This document shows, in pieces, positions 49,823-57,134 of a stretch of 64,000 bases of DNA. The stretch spans positions 56,326,609-56,390,608 of the forward strand of contig CP136066.1 of the NCBI GenBank assembly GCA_032622095.1, written 5' to 3'. The stretch is from Siphonodentalium dalli (lineage: Eukaryota > Mollusca > Scaphopoda > Gadilida > Siphonodentaliidae). A model generated the notes under the pieces. It saw only the letters and a list, made by a program, of their open reading frames with translations. It was not told the origin of the DNA and did not search any database. Positions within the stretch are counted from its first letter, which is position 1, and every line of letters starts with the position of its first letter. A program made the translations under genes and the position numbers.

Positions 49823-50485
49823 ATGGAAGGAAGCAAATACACAGTGTGCGTAGAAGGCAATATAGGCGCGGGAAAAACGACTTTCCTTAGTTATTTTCAA
49901 GAGGATACGCGAGTGAGTATAAACGCAGAACCGGTTGAACAATGGAGGAATATAGAAGGCGTCAACGCTTTGGAATTAATGTATACCAACGCAAAAAGGT
50001 GGGCAATGACGTTTCAGTCATACGTTCAATTGACTTCTACCAAGCGCCACAAACGAGAAACTACCAAGCCGATAAAACTTATGGAAAGGTCACTATACAG
50101 CGGACATTATATATTTACAGAAAATCTGTTTCGAAGCGGCAACCTGACCGAAATAGAATATAATATTTTGACGGAATGGTTCGTGTGCCTTCTGGAAAAC
50201 TCGTATATAAAAGCCGACCGTATTATATATTTACGAACAAAACCGGAAGTTGTCGCTGAGAGGATTAAAACACGAGCCAGAAAGGAGGAAGAGACGATAA
50301 ACTTGGAATATATTCAATCGCTTCACCAATTGCACGAGGAATGGTTTATAAAACAATCCAAGTTTTTAGCACCGGCTCCCGTTATCATACTCGATGGTAA
50401 CGTAAATGCAGCAGAGATGAAAAATATTATCCAACGTAATATTAACAGAATTTTATGCGGGTATTCCCAAACGTCGCAAAAATAA
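49823..50485 (+). CDS. Deoxynucleoside kinase (dNK/TK2 family)
   Basis: This 220-residue protein is full length for the family. Residues 12-20 are the P-loop GNIGAGKTT. Residues 36-54 match the substrate-pocket EPVEQW ... LELMY block. Residues 60-67 (WAMTFQSY) supply the conserved Gln, 88-90 are the ERS motif, and 147-157 are the arginine-rich LID (RIKTRARKEEE) followed by LHEEW. The enzyme phosphorylates deoxynucleosides to monophosphates, feeding dNTP supply. The substrate range cannot be read here, though the sequence looks closer to TK2/insect dNK than to bacterial dGK/dAK. It is intronless and lies at the outer end of the Polinton, on the same strand as the structural genes. The start follows AAAATGG, a good context. 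Kinases are known in large DNA viruses; I do not know of one as a standard Polinton gene. Membership in the element is inferred from position, strand and lack of introns. Confidence 0.92.
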   Translation: MEGSKYTVCVEGNIGAGKTTFLSYFQEDTRVSINAEPVEQWRNIEGVNALELMYTNAKRWAMTFQSYVQLTSTKRHKRETTKPIKLMERSLYSGHYIFTENLFRSGNLTEIEYNILTEWFVCLLENSYIKADRIIYLRTKPEVVAERIKTRARKEEETINLEYIQSLHQLHEEWFIKQSKFLAPAPVIILDGNVNAAEMKNIIQRNINRILCGYSQTSQK

Positions 50486-50543
50486 TTACTTATAAGGAAA
50501 TACGAGGGCAGTACACCCGACAGTTCCCTAATCACTTCGTGCA

Positions 50544-50645
50544 ATGGATGACGTTGACACTATAGAGAGAGCGCCGTCCAACAGGTCGACTAAATGGGAT
50601 TGGATGGGTAGAGAAATTTCTCGTGCGCAAATTTCTGCCAGGTAA
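50544..50645 (+). CDS. Very small ORF (33 codons) between the kinase and PC4-like genes
   Basis: The ORF opens MDDVDTIERAPSNRSTKWDW and closes at TAA. Its last codons read CCAG/GTAACC, which could be a splice donor. An overlapping open frame (50623-50820) reads FLPGNRYYDSD and ends KIYI. The two might be exons or frames of one decayed gene, or nothing. I recognise no family. Confidence 0.25.
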   Translation: MDDVDTIERAPSNRSTKWDWMGREISRAQISAR

Positions 50646-50888
50646 CCGTTATTATGATAGTGATCGTCGTAAGCTTGGTAAATCTAAGTGCAGGAACAAA
50701 TCAAACGGCATTCTGGACGAGTTTAGTAAGCGGATGCCTGGGTTATATGCTACCGGCCCCGTCTATGCAACGCACTATCAGCGAAGTATCTATAACCTAA
50801 TTAGGAAGATCTATATATAACACACCCACAATAATGCTGAGCGGGAGGTATTCTGAATAAAACCGGTTCGAGCCAGTTCAGCTACTGG

Positions 50889-50896
50889 TATATAAA
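50889..50896 (+). promoter_or_regulatory. TATA box for the PC4-like gene
   Basis: TATATAAA lies 46 nt upstream of the ATG at 50942, with a downstream TATTCTGTTATTTT leader. Position and consensus are good; there is no other evidence. Confidence 0.5.
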
Positions 50897-50941
50897 GGAA
50901 GAACGTTTAGTATATTCTGTTATTTTCTCCAAGGAACAAAA

Positions 50942-51697
50942 ATGTTTTACCTCGGTAGAGATATTTACGCAGACGTGTCTTCCTACGAGGGTATAGTGAA
51001 TGTACATATAAGGAGATATTATTCGCAAGATGGAACCCTTAAACCTTCTAAAACCGGGATCAGTCTGCATATCGGAGAATACGAAATTCTTAAAGCAAAC
51101 TTAGACGTTATCGAATACGAAATTCACAGTCGTATTCAAGGAATAGACGGGACGGAAATGGATATGATTTATTTGGGAAGGGACAGATATATCAACGTTT
51201 GTATTTACGCGGGATGTACCCTAATACATATCCGCAAGTTTTATCGAAACGACGGAAATCTCAACCCGTCATCGTACGGAATCACTCTCAAAACCCAAGA
51301 ATCGGACGAATTGAAGAAGAATATACAGAATATAGATCAAAGTATAAAGCAACAGGAACAGCTATTAACACCCGTTCCGACCAAACACTGTGACGATCTA
51401 CGTGGAATGTTAATTACCATTTACGCCGAACTGGTTCGAAAGCAATTACGCGTTGAAGTGGAAAAAGCTTGTTACGGTTGTATAAATAACAGACCCAGCC
51501 AAAACGATCACGACGTGTGTTTACAGCCGAAACAAATATGGCCAGAGTTATTCGCTATCGCTTTCAATAAAACTGATGAAAGCGAGTTATTTCGTATGTT
51601 TAAACACGAAGCCAAAAACATTCAAAGGACGGTGACGTACGAACAATTTCAAAATATCTTTATCACCGAGTCTGATATTCGAGAAGAAGTACTCTGA
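50942..51697 (+). CDS. Tandem PC4-like ssDNA-binding protein with C-terminal Cys/His helical domain
   Basis: The 251-residue product starts with a PC4-type (PF02229-like) fold signature repeated twice: FYLGRDIYADV ... VHIRRYYSQDGTLKPSKTGI (residues about 2-45) and IYLGRDRYINV ... IHIRKFYRNDGNLNPSSYGI (about 76-118). Each has the LGR, HIR(R/K)(Y/F)Y and P(S)KxGI(S/T)L landmarks. PC4 proteins bind single-stranded DNA and act in transcription and replication. The C-terminal half is helical, with a CYGC ... NRPSQNDHDVC motif (about residues 178-195) that may bind zinc. Within the element the likely role is as a replication or transcription ssDNA-binding factor (inference). A TATA box precedes it. 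PC4 assignment is from pattern only; an HMM search should confirm it. Confidence 0.75.
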   Translation: MFYLGRDIYADVSSYEGIVNVHIRRYYSQDGTLKPSKTGISLHIGEYEILKANLDVIEYEIHSRIQGIDGTEMDMIYLGRDRYINVCIYAGCTLIHIRKFYRNDGNLNPSSYGITLKTQESDELKKNIQNIDQSIKQQEQLLTPVPTKHCDDLRGMLITIYAELVRKQLRVEVEKACYGCINNRPSQNDHDVCLQPKQIWPELFAIAFNKTDESELFRMFKHEAKNIQRTVTYEQFQNIFITESDIREEVL

Positions 51698-51939
51698 AGA
51701 GGTGGTTTATGAACACGTATCCCGAACACTCAACTAAGGGCTATCGGATATATACAAAAAATAACGGACGAACTAATATTAGAGATGTCGTCAAGGAAAC
51801 AACTTTCTCATGGAACGGAAGTACTGTATTATATAATGGATTAAACAATATACGTATTTAATTATTGTGTTTTTTCGTCTTTTATTATTACCCCCCCCCC
51901 CCTATATTCGATCGATATATCTCTCTTACCTTTTCTCAG

Positions 51940-51948
51940 ATATATAAA
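51940..51948 (+). promoter_or_regulatory. TATA-like element upstream of the packaging ATPase
   Basis: GATATATAAAT sits about 38 nt before the ATG at 51984. It may drive the ATPase and the closely spaced genes after it. Confidence 0.45.
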
Positions 51949-51983
51949 TTAGCACTAATACCGCCGATAACACTTATTCAACT

Positions 51984-52625
51984 ATGTATCCTTTTACGAG
52001 CAACACGTCCATCGCTATTTCCGGCGCTACATGTTCGGGAAAAACTACTTGGTTGTATCGTTTGTTGAAATATAAAGACGAAATGTTCTCACAAGCACCA
52101 AATCGTGTACTATATTGTTACGGAATATATCAACCTTTGTACGATCAAATAGCTAGAGAACTCTCGTTTATTTGGTTTCGAGAGGGTGTACCCGATGAAA
52201 CAGATTTGAGAGATATATCCGATTCCAATAAATGTAACGTGGTCGTTTTGGATGACTTGATGGATACTGTGTTATCATCGAGTGAGATGGATAATCTATT
52301 TGTGAAAGGTATGCATCACCGTAATCTGATGGTGATATATCTGAATCAAAACCAATTCAACAAGGGGCGGTACGGAAGAACTATCAATCTCAATACTCAT
52401 ATAAACGTGCTTATGAAGAATCCTCGAGACGTTACCCAGTTGCAGTATTTAGCCCGTCAGGCATTTCCGGGTCAAAGTAAATTTATATTAGAAGCGTATA
52501 GGGACGCCACCTCAGAAAATTTCGGGTACCTAGTACTCGATTTAGCGCCCACATCGGACGACGCGTATCGAGTAAGATCAAAAATATTTCCCGGCGAGGA
52601 TACCATTATATATCAGAGCGCGTAA
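51984..52625 (+). CDS. Packaging ATPase (A32/FtsK-HerA type)
   Basis: The 213-residue ATPase has Walker A at residues 14-22 (GATCSGKTT), Walker B at 86-91 (VVVLDD), and a polar sensor strand YLNQNQF at 119-125. This is the order typical of poxvirus A32-like genome-packaging ATPases found in Polintons, and the length is usual for that group. It would translocate the element's DNA into capsids. TATATAAA precedes it at 51940. A C-homopolymer (about 51890-51902) and short non-coding sequence separate it from the PC4-like gene. It is the first of the tightly packed structural genes. The start at 51984 is the first Met before the beta strand leading into Walker A. Confidence 0.92.
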   Translation: MYPFTSNTSIAISGATCSGKTTWLYRLLKYKDEMFSQAPNRVLYCYGIYQPLYDQIARELSFIWFREGVPDETDLRDISDSNKCNVVVLDDLMDTVLSSSEMDNLFVKGMHHRNLMVIYLNQNQFNKGRYGRTINLNTHINVLMKNPRDVTQLQYLARQAFPGQSKFILEAYRDATSENFGYLVLDLAPTSDDAYRVRSKIFPGEDTIIYQSA

Positions 52626-52668
52626 AAAAATATCTAACCATAAGCGTCTGTGAACGCGTAGAGTCGAG

Positions 52669-52938
52669 ATGAAAAAGCTGGTATTACTATCGAATGAAAG
52701 ATTTCAACACCTACTGTCGGGTCAGGAGAAGGCCGTAAAAAACGGCAATAAGTCGGAAAATCACGAACCCCTAATTAAACCGGACTACCCGATACAGGAA
52801 CGCAATAAATCTGAAGAAGAATTCGCCACCCGTTCCACTCAAACAGAGGCGTATAAAACGCAATTAGGTTTAGGTATCTCCTTACCACCGCCGCCCGGAA
52901 TTCCGCTTAAGCGAAAGAGAATTAAAGAAAAGAATTAA
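52669..52938 (+). CDS. Small proline-rich, basic-tailed protein
   Basis: This 89-residue ORF opens MKKLVLLSNERFQHLL, a short amphipathic helix. It has an acidic/polar middle, then ISLPPPPGIPLKRKRIKEK, a polyproline stretch followed by a likely nuclear-localisation patch. It lies between the ATPase and integrase and shares the integrase's reading frame, separated from it by one TAA (52936-52938) and 12 bases. That could be a separate small gene, or the former N-terminus of a longer fused protein. I do not recognise the family; small helical proteins at this place are common in Polintons. Function unknown. Confidence 0.6.
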   Translation: MKKLVLLSNERFQHLLSGQEKAVKNGNKSENHEPLIKPDYPIQERNKSEEEFATRSTQTEAYKTQLGLGISLPPPPGIPLKRKRIKEKN

Positions 52939-52950
52939 GTGGTTGAAATT

Positions 52951-54057
52951 ATGAAATACGAAGAGTACCTGAAGACTATATATTATAACCCCACCCACGC
53001 AGCCGCGTACGCTGGAGCCGACAAACTGTATAGAATAACGCGTAAGGAAGGTAAATTCGTCTTGAATATAAACAAAATAAAAGATTGGCTTTCTAAACAA
53101 GAAAGCTATTCCCTACACAAAGAAGAAAAACGAAAGTTCCGGAGAAGGAAAGTTGTTGCGCCGTCTGTGGATTACCAATGGGACGTAGACACCGCGTATA
53201 TGGAAAAGTACGGACTCGATAACGACGGTTATTTATATTTCGCCTTGGCTATAGATATTATGTCTAAGTACGTATGGACGGTACCACTGCGGACGAAGAC
53301 CTCTAAGGAAATAGTACGAGCTTTTGAAACTATATTCTCGGATGGAAGAGTTCCGCAAAAGATAAGATCTGACCCCGGCACTGAGTACGTCAATGTTCAA
53401 TTCAAAAGATACCTTAAATCTAAACGCGTTGATTATTTCACCACCAACAATATCGGTAAAGCCAACTACGCGGAACGAGCGATTAAAAGTATAAAAATGC
53501 GTCTCACCCGCTATATGACCCATAACCAGACGCATAAATGGGTCAACGTACTCGCCCGAGTTACCGAAAGTTATAATAATACCTATCATCGCACTATCAA
53601 GAGACGACCGGCGAGCATCAAACGAAATGACTCTGCAGCCCTGTGGAATTTACTATATCAAACCAACGAGGTTAACAAACGACTAAAATATACGTTCAAA
53701 GTGGGGGATTTAGTCCGGATATCGTACCTACGCAGGACGTTTCAGAGAGAATACGACGAACGTTGGACCCGCGAATTATTCGTTATAACAGAGAGATTTA
53801 TGAAACAGCGTATTCCGCAATTCCGTCTGAAAGATTATTCCGGAGAAATCATTACTGGTACGTTCTATCAGAATCAGCTGAGCAAGGCCTACGAGGGAGA
53901 AACCTATTTAATCGACTCCGTTATTCGATCTCGTAAAAGAGGCGGCCGGAAAGAATACCTAGTGAGTTGGAAGGGCTGGCCGAGTCCCAAATACGATTCC
54001 TGGGTAAAACAAGACGACCTCAATACTATAAATAGCGGGTCAAACGATAATAACTGA
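52951..54057 (+). CDS. Polinton retrovirus-type integrase with C-terminal chromodomain
   Basis: From the ATG at 52951 the protein has 368 residues. The catalytic core shows the DDE triad: Asp80 in WDVDTAY, Asp141 in RSDPGTEY and Glu175 in NYAERAIKS, a D-x33-E spacing close to the retroviral D35E. Next comes a barrel-like region (FKVGDLVRISYLRR, about residues 250-265). A chromodomain follows near the end: YLIDSVI, then YLVSWKGWPSPKYDSW and LNTI. It inserts the element DNA into chromosomes, and the chromodomain may steer it to modified histones (inference). A GTG-initiated reading would start 12 bases earlier, but the ATG is preferred. All catalytic residues are present. A decayed relative with the same architecture is at 28500-29315. 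Confidence 0.95.
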   Translation: MKYEEYLKTIYYNPTHAAAYAGADKLYRITRKEGKFVLNINKIKDWLSKQESYSLHKEEKRKFRRRKVVAPSVDYQWDVDTAYMEKYGLDNDGYLYFALAIDIMSKYVWTVPLRTKTSKEIVRAFETIFSDGRVPQKIRSDPGTEYVNVQFKRYLKSKRVDYFTTNNIGKANYAERAIKSIKMRLTRYMTHNQTHKWVNVLARVTESYNNTYHRTIKRRPASIKRNDSAALWNLLYQTNEVNKRLKYTFKVGDLVRISYLRRTFQREYDERWTRELFVITERFMKQRIPQFRLKDYSGEIITGTFYQNQLSKAYEGETYLIDSVIRSRKRGGRKEYLVSWKGWPSPKYDSWVKQDDLNTINSGSNDNN

Positions 54058-54088
54058 TTATAACGACTCTATATCTCCAGCCGGTAAC

Positions 54089-54412
54089 ATGGGCGTAAAA
54101 AAACATTCGGCATTATTCAAAATATTAATTGAAACGTCCGACTCACAACGGAAAGCTATTTTAAGAACTTTGTCGGACGATCAACTACACGCATTAACCG
54201 AAGGCGTATACAACGTACTCCATGCCGTTTGTCCTATGACTAACAAAGACAAAAACGAGTTGTACGACTATAGAAACGTTATACGACGTTTGGTTTCTAA
54301 GCGGGAAACGAACAAGCAGAGAAGAAACTTGTTGAACAGATATCAGCATATACTACCGCTACTGCTCAAACCGATTATCCCGAGGTTGAAATGCAGTCGG
54401 ATTATTATATAA
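54089..54412 (+). CDS. Small helical Polinton protein of unknown role
   Basis: The 107-residue product begins HSALFKILIETSDSQRKAIL, then LSDDQLHALTEGVYNVL, and ends LLKPIIPRLKCSRIII. It is predicted all-helical and basic. ORFs of this type, with a xxxQRKAIL...SDxQLxALxExxxNVL pattern, commonly sit just before the penton gene in animal Polintons. The conserved context supports it as a real gene, but its function is unknown. Its last 22 bases overlap the start of the penton ORF in another frame. Confidence 0.7.
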   Translation: MGVKKHSALFKILIETSDSQRKAILRTLSDDQLHALTEGVYNVLHAVCPMTNKDKNELYDYRNVIRRLVSKRETNKQRRNLLNRYQHILPLLLKPIIPRLKCSRIII

Positions 54413-54831
54413 CGATAAGGAGCGATCAGAGTTTGAAATATTGGAAAGACAATAACACTCATAATTTTCGTATTCATTTGAGTTCGCCGCTTAAGTTAGA
54501 CGGTGTCTGGATGGTGGCGATCACCGATATCGACGCTTCGACGAAGAACTCCAAAACCGCTAAAGGAAGATCACACCTTTACGTTATGAGTGATATATGT
54601 ACCGAGTCTATCGTGAGTCATCGTTCAGAACCTTTAATGCGCGTCGTTTACCTGTCTAAGAACGGGAAATGGACGCACAGTTTCTCGATACCTCAATATA
54701 TTCCTCTCAAAGTGAAAGAAATTTATGATATGGAATTATATATAAGAGATCAAGCGGGTAACCCGGCTTCATTTTTAACGGAACCGTCGACGTTGACGTT
54801 ACATCTGAAAAGGTATCCGTTCTATTTGTAA
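54391..54831 (+). CDS. Minor capsid (penton) protein
   Basis: The 146-residue single jelly-roll candidate begins with YYITIRSDQSLKYWKDN and has FRIHLSSPLKLDGVWMVAI, YVMSDICTES and YIPLKVKEIYDMELYIRDQ. These are landmarks of the Polinton penton homologue, which would occupy capsid vertices. Its stop overlaps the next ORF by one base (TAATG), and it overlaps the preceding ORF. The assignment comes from pattern and gene order, and is supported by a fossil paralogue at 29312-29745 after another integrase. Confidence 0.85.
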   Translation: MQSDYYITIRSDQSLKYWKDNNTHNFRIHLSSPLKLDGVWMVAITDIDASTKNSKTAKGRSHLYVMSDICTESIVSHRSEPLMRVVYLSKNGKWTHSFSIPQYIPLKVKEIYDMELYIRDQAGNPASFLTEPSTLTLHLKRYPFYL

Positions 54832-55196
54832 TGACGGACAAACTCTATATACCGGACACGCAAAAATGGTTGAGGTTTTACCGCAATATCGCCGGCGGTA
54901 AAACAGACACGTACGCGGATAACTATAACGTTCAAACCGGCGGCGGTGGTGTCGGTGATATTCAACAGACCTATATGATACCGATCGAAAGATATTCTAC
55001 GGAACAGGTTCAGCCTCAAGGGGAAATCGAAGTGTCGCTCGTATCACCCTCCCAACAAGACGTGGAACGAGCCAAGAGTCAAATTCAGATACAAACGGCT
55101 ATAAAAAGAGGTAAAAAACGGAAACTCGTCAGTAAGGCGCAGATCACTTCCAAGAGACGGAAGCACGACGAGTTTGACAATGTCGTTCCTAAATAA
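54831..55196 (+). CDS. Basic Polinton virion-associated candidate
   Basis: The 121-residue product begins MTDKLYIPDTQKWLRFY. It has a glycine-rich VQTGGGGVGDIQQTY, then YMIPIERYS, VSLVSPSQQDVERAKSQI, and a strongly basic tail (KRGKKRKLVSK ... SKRRK). The order penton, this protein, major capsid is kept in animal Polintons, and the fossil at 29745-30050 looks related. A DNA-binding core or capsid-cement role is possible, but this is inference. Translation starts at the TAATG overlap, suggesting coupled or leaky initiation. Its end overlaps the major capsid start. Confidence 0.65.
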   Translation: MTDKLYIPDTQKWLRFYRNIAGGKTDTYADNYNVQTGGGGVGDIQQTYMIPIERYSTEQVQPQGEIEVSLVSPSQQDVERAKSQIQIQTAIKRGKKRKLVSKAQITSKRRKHDEFDNVVPK

Positions 55197-56505
55197 AGAA
55201 ACGTTCCGCGAGGCGCAACCCAGCTCGCTTAATCTTTTCGAATTACCGCCTCATCAAACCGGAGTTCAGAGTATAAGCTTCGAAGAAAACCGGCCGGTGT
55301 CTCAACTCTCCGACCTCTCGCCTATCGAGTTCCACATATCGGGACAGAATGCGATGGAATATCTGGATTTGAAAAGAAGTCGGTTACACATAAAAGCTAA
55401 AATAACGAAAAAAGACGGCTCGTCGATCGCTGACACCGATAAAGTCGGACCGGTCAATCTTTTTATGTCCTCTATGTTCGAACAAGTAGACGTGTTCATG
55501 TCCGGGAAGTTGGTATCTTCGAACACCAATAACTATCAGTACAAGAGTATTATTCAAACGCTCTTGAAATACGGGAACAAGGCTAAAGTAACGCAGCTGG
55601 ATAGTCAGTTATATCACGGAGAAAAATATGGACATATGGACAGTGCAGACACGAAAGGAAGGAACGACGGATTAACTAGCCGTTCGAAGCGGACGGCAGA
55701 TAGCAAAACCGCGGATTTATACGGACCTATACTCCACGACGTATTTTTGCAAGATCGTTATCTATTGAATCAAGTGGACGTGGTCGTGAGATTGTATCGC
55801 ACCGACCCGTCGTTTTGTCTGATGACGACCGACGACGCCGCGACGTACAAAGTACATATAGAGGACGCGATACTAGAAACCTGCAAGGTCAAAGTATCTC
55901 CGGCGGTTATTTTGGCGCACAACCAAACGCTCGAAACCGTGACGGCGAAATATCCTTACAACAGCTCCCAAGTCAAGATGATGTCGATTCAAAGCGGTCA
56001 AGTCTTATTCAGTTGGGATAATATTTTCCAAGGCTTTTCGCCCACGAGACTCGTAATCGGCTTCGTTTCGAGTTTTGCGGTGACGGGTAAATTCTCGAAG
56101 AACCCTTATAACTTTCAAAATTTTGATATTCGTCAAATTATTTTGACTCGAGACGGCGTTTCCGTCGGAAGGTCCGGTCCTACGAAACTCAACTTCACTT
56201 CGACCGAGGGGCAAACGTTCACAAATTCCTACGTAGATATGATGGAATTTAGCAGAATGTGGCTTCAAAATCGCGATAACGGTATTAAAATGGAGAAATA
56301 CGAAAACGGTTATACGTTGTTTTGCTACGATCTGGAACCGAACTTCGGACCGGGTACCGCGTCCTTGACGCTACTTAAACGGGGTAATATCAGATTGCAG
56401 GCAGATTTCGGAGAAGCTTTGACGGAGGCCGTGTCCTGCATAATATACAGCGAAACGCCGGCATTATTTCAAATAGACCAGCAAAGAAACGTTATCACGG
56501 AATGA
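55180..56505 (+). CDS. Major capsid protein (double jelly-roll)
   Basis: The product is 441 residues from the ATG at 55180 (an in-frame ATG two codons upstream is also possible). It is recognised as the Polinton major capsid family (F54H12.2-like): start FLNKETFREAQPSSLNLFEL and PPHQTGVQSI, then SPIEFHISG, YLDLKRSRLHIKAKI, VNLFMSSMFEQVDVFMSGK, NNYQYKSIIQTLL and NLEP-like FCYDLEPNFGP near the C terminus. The length is usual. It would form the trimeric capsomers. It overlaps the previous ORF by 17 bases and the protease by 4 (ATGA). No disabling change is seen. Confidence 0.93.
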   Translation: MSFLNKETFREAQPSSLNLFELPPHQTGVQSISFEENRPVSQLSDLSPIEFHISGQNAMEYLDLKRSRLHIKAKITKKDGSSIADTDKVGPVNLFMSSMFEQVDVFMSGKLVSSNTNNYQYKSIIQTLLKYGNKAKVTQLDSQLYHGEKYGHMDSADTKGRNDGLTSRSKRTADSKTADLYGPILHDVFLQDRYLLNQVDVVVRLYRTDPSFCLMTTDDAATYKVHIEDAILETCKVKVSPAVILAHNQTLETVTAKYPYNSSQVKMMSIQSGQVLFSWDNIFQGFSPTRLVIGFVSSFAVTGKFSKNPYNFQNFDIRQIILTRDGVSVGRSGPTKLNFTSTEGQTFTNSYVDMMEFSRMWLQNRDNGIKMEKYENGYTLFCYDLEPNFGPGTASLTLLKRGNIRLQADFGEALTEAVSCIIYSETPALFQIDQQRNVITE

Positions 56506-56960
56506 ATACCGTTCAATTGAAATGCTGCATCGGAGCCGATCCGATATTGTCTAAACGGACGGAGGGCGTATTTCCGGCGGATAAAATTCCGGAGATAAGG
56601 AACGGTCGAGGACTTATACTCGATACGGACCCGTCAGGAAGCGAAGGATTTCATTGGCTAGCTATATATAGACATAATGACGTAGTAGAATATTTCGATA
56701 GTTACGGATACTGTCCGGGTACGTATAGTTTCCACGTAATGAACTACTTGAACAGATCGGGAATACCGGTCGTTCATAATTCCAGACGTTTTCAAAGTTT
56801 CGATAGTAAAGTATGCGGACAATACTGCTTATTGTATTTGAAATGGAAGTTTAGCGGACGTTCTACGACCGACTTCGAGTCGCTATTCGGAGAAGATTTA
56901 CGCTCGAACGATTTATTGGTATATAATTACGTAGGAACTATTTATCCGTTTTGTGTTTAA
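56502..56960 (+). CDS. Adenain-like capsid maturation cysteine protease
   Basis: The 152-residue protease has the full adenovirus-type catalytic set: His51 in GFHWLAIY, Asp66 in EYFDSYG, Gln98 in RFQSFD (oxyanion hole) and Cys105 in VCGQYC. Gln and Cys are 7 apart, as in adenain. It would cleave capsid proteins during maturation. It starts in the ATGA overlap with the major capsid gene, and its stop is embedded in TTTAATAAAA, so an AATAAA poly(A) signal overlaps the end of the gene. Confidence 0.95.
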   Translation: MNTVQLKCCIGADPILSKRTEGVFPADKIPEIRNGRGLILDTDPSGSEGFHWLAIYRHNDVVEYFDSYGYCPGTYSFHVMNYLNRSGIPVVHNSRRFQSFDSKVCGQYCLLYLKWKFSGRSTTDFESLFGEDLRSNDLLVYNYVGTIYPFCV

Positions 56961-57030
56961 TAAAAAAAAAAAAAAAAAAAAAATTCTCCCCTTTTTACCC
57001 GGGGGGCGGCGGCGGCGGCGGCTGGCCCTC
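56957..57030 (+). terminator. Poly(A) signal and A-tract between convergent genes, then (GGC)n
   Basis: AATAAA overlaps the protease stop and runs into about 22 A residues. It is followed by CCCGGGGGGCGGCGGCGG and further GGC units. The A-tract could mark a retro-copied transcript end or just slippage; the GGC block is a microsatellite. Assembly here deserves care. Confidence 0.5.
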
Positions 57031-57134
57031 ATACTTTTTTTTTCCAGGCTTGGGACTGGCTCTTTCGAGGCGTATTTACCAGCTATTCTCTTTCTCATAT
57101 TGCGTGCTCGTAGCTTCAACCAATCCCTTTCATT

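Noticed and set aside
50623-50820. FLPGNRYYDSD frame as a parvovirus-type phospholipase motif
   Set aside because: It lacks the calcium loop and HD catalytic pair of that family.
53233-53589. 118-codon minus-strand ORF
   Set aside because: It is antisense to the integrase and has no motif.
55302-56268. ORFs antisense or out of frame to the major capsid gene
   Set aside because: Shadows of the capsid coding sequence.
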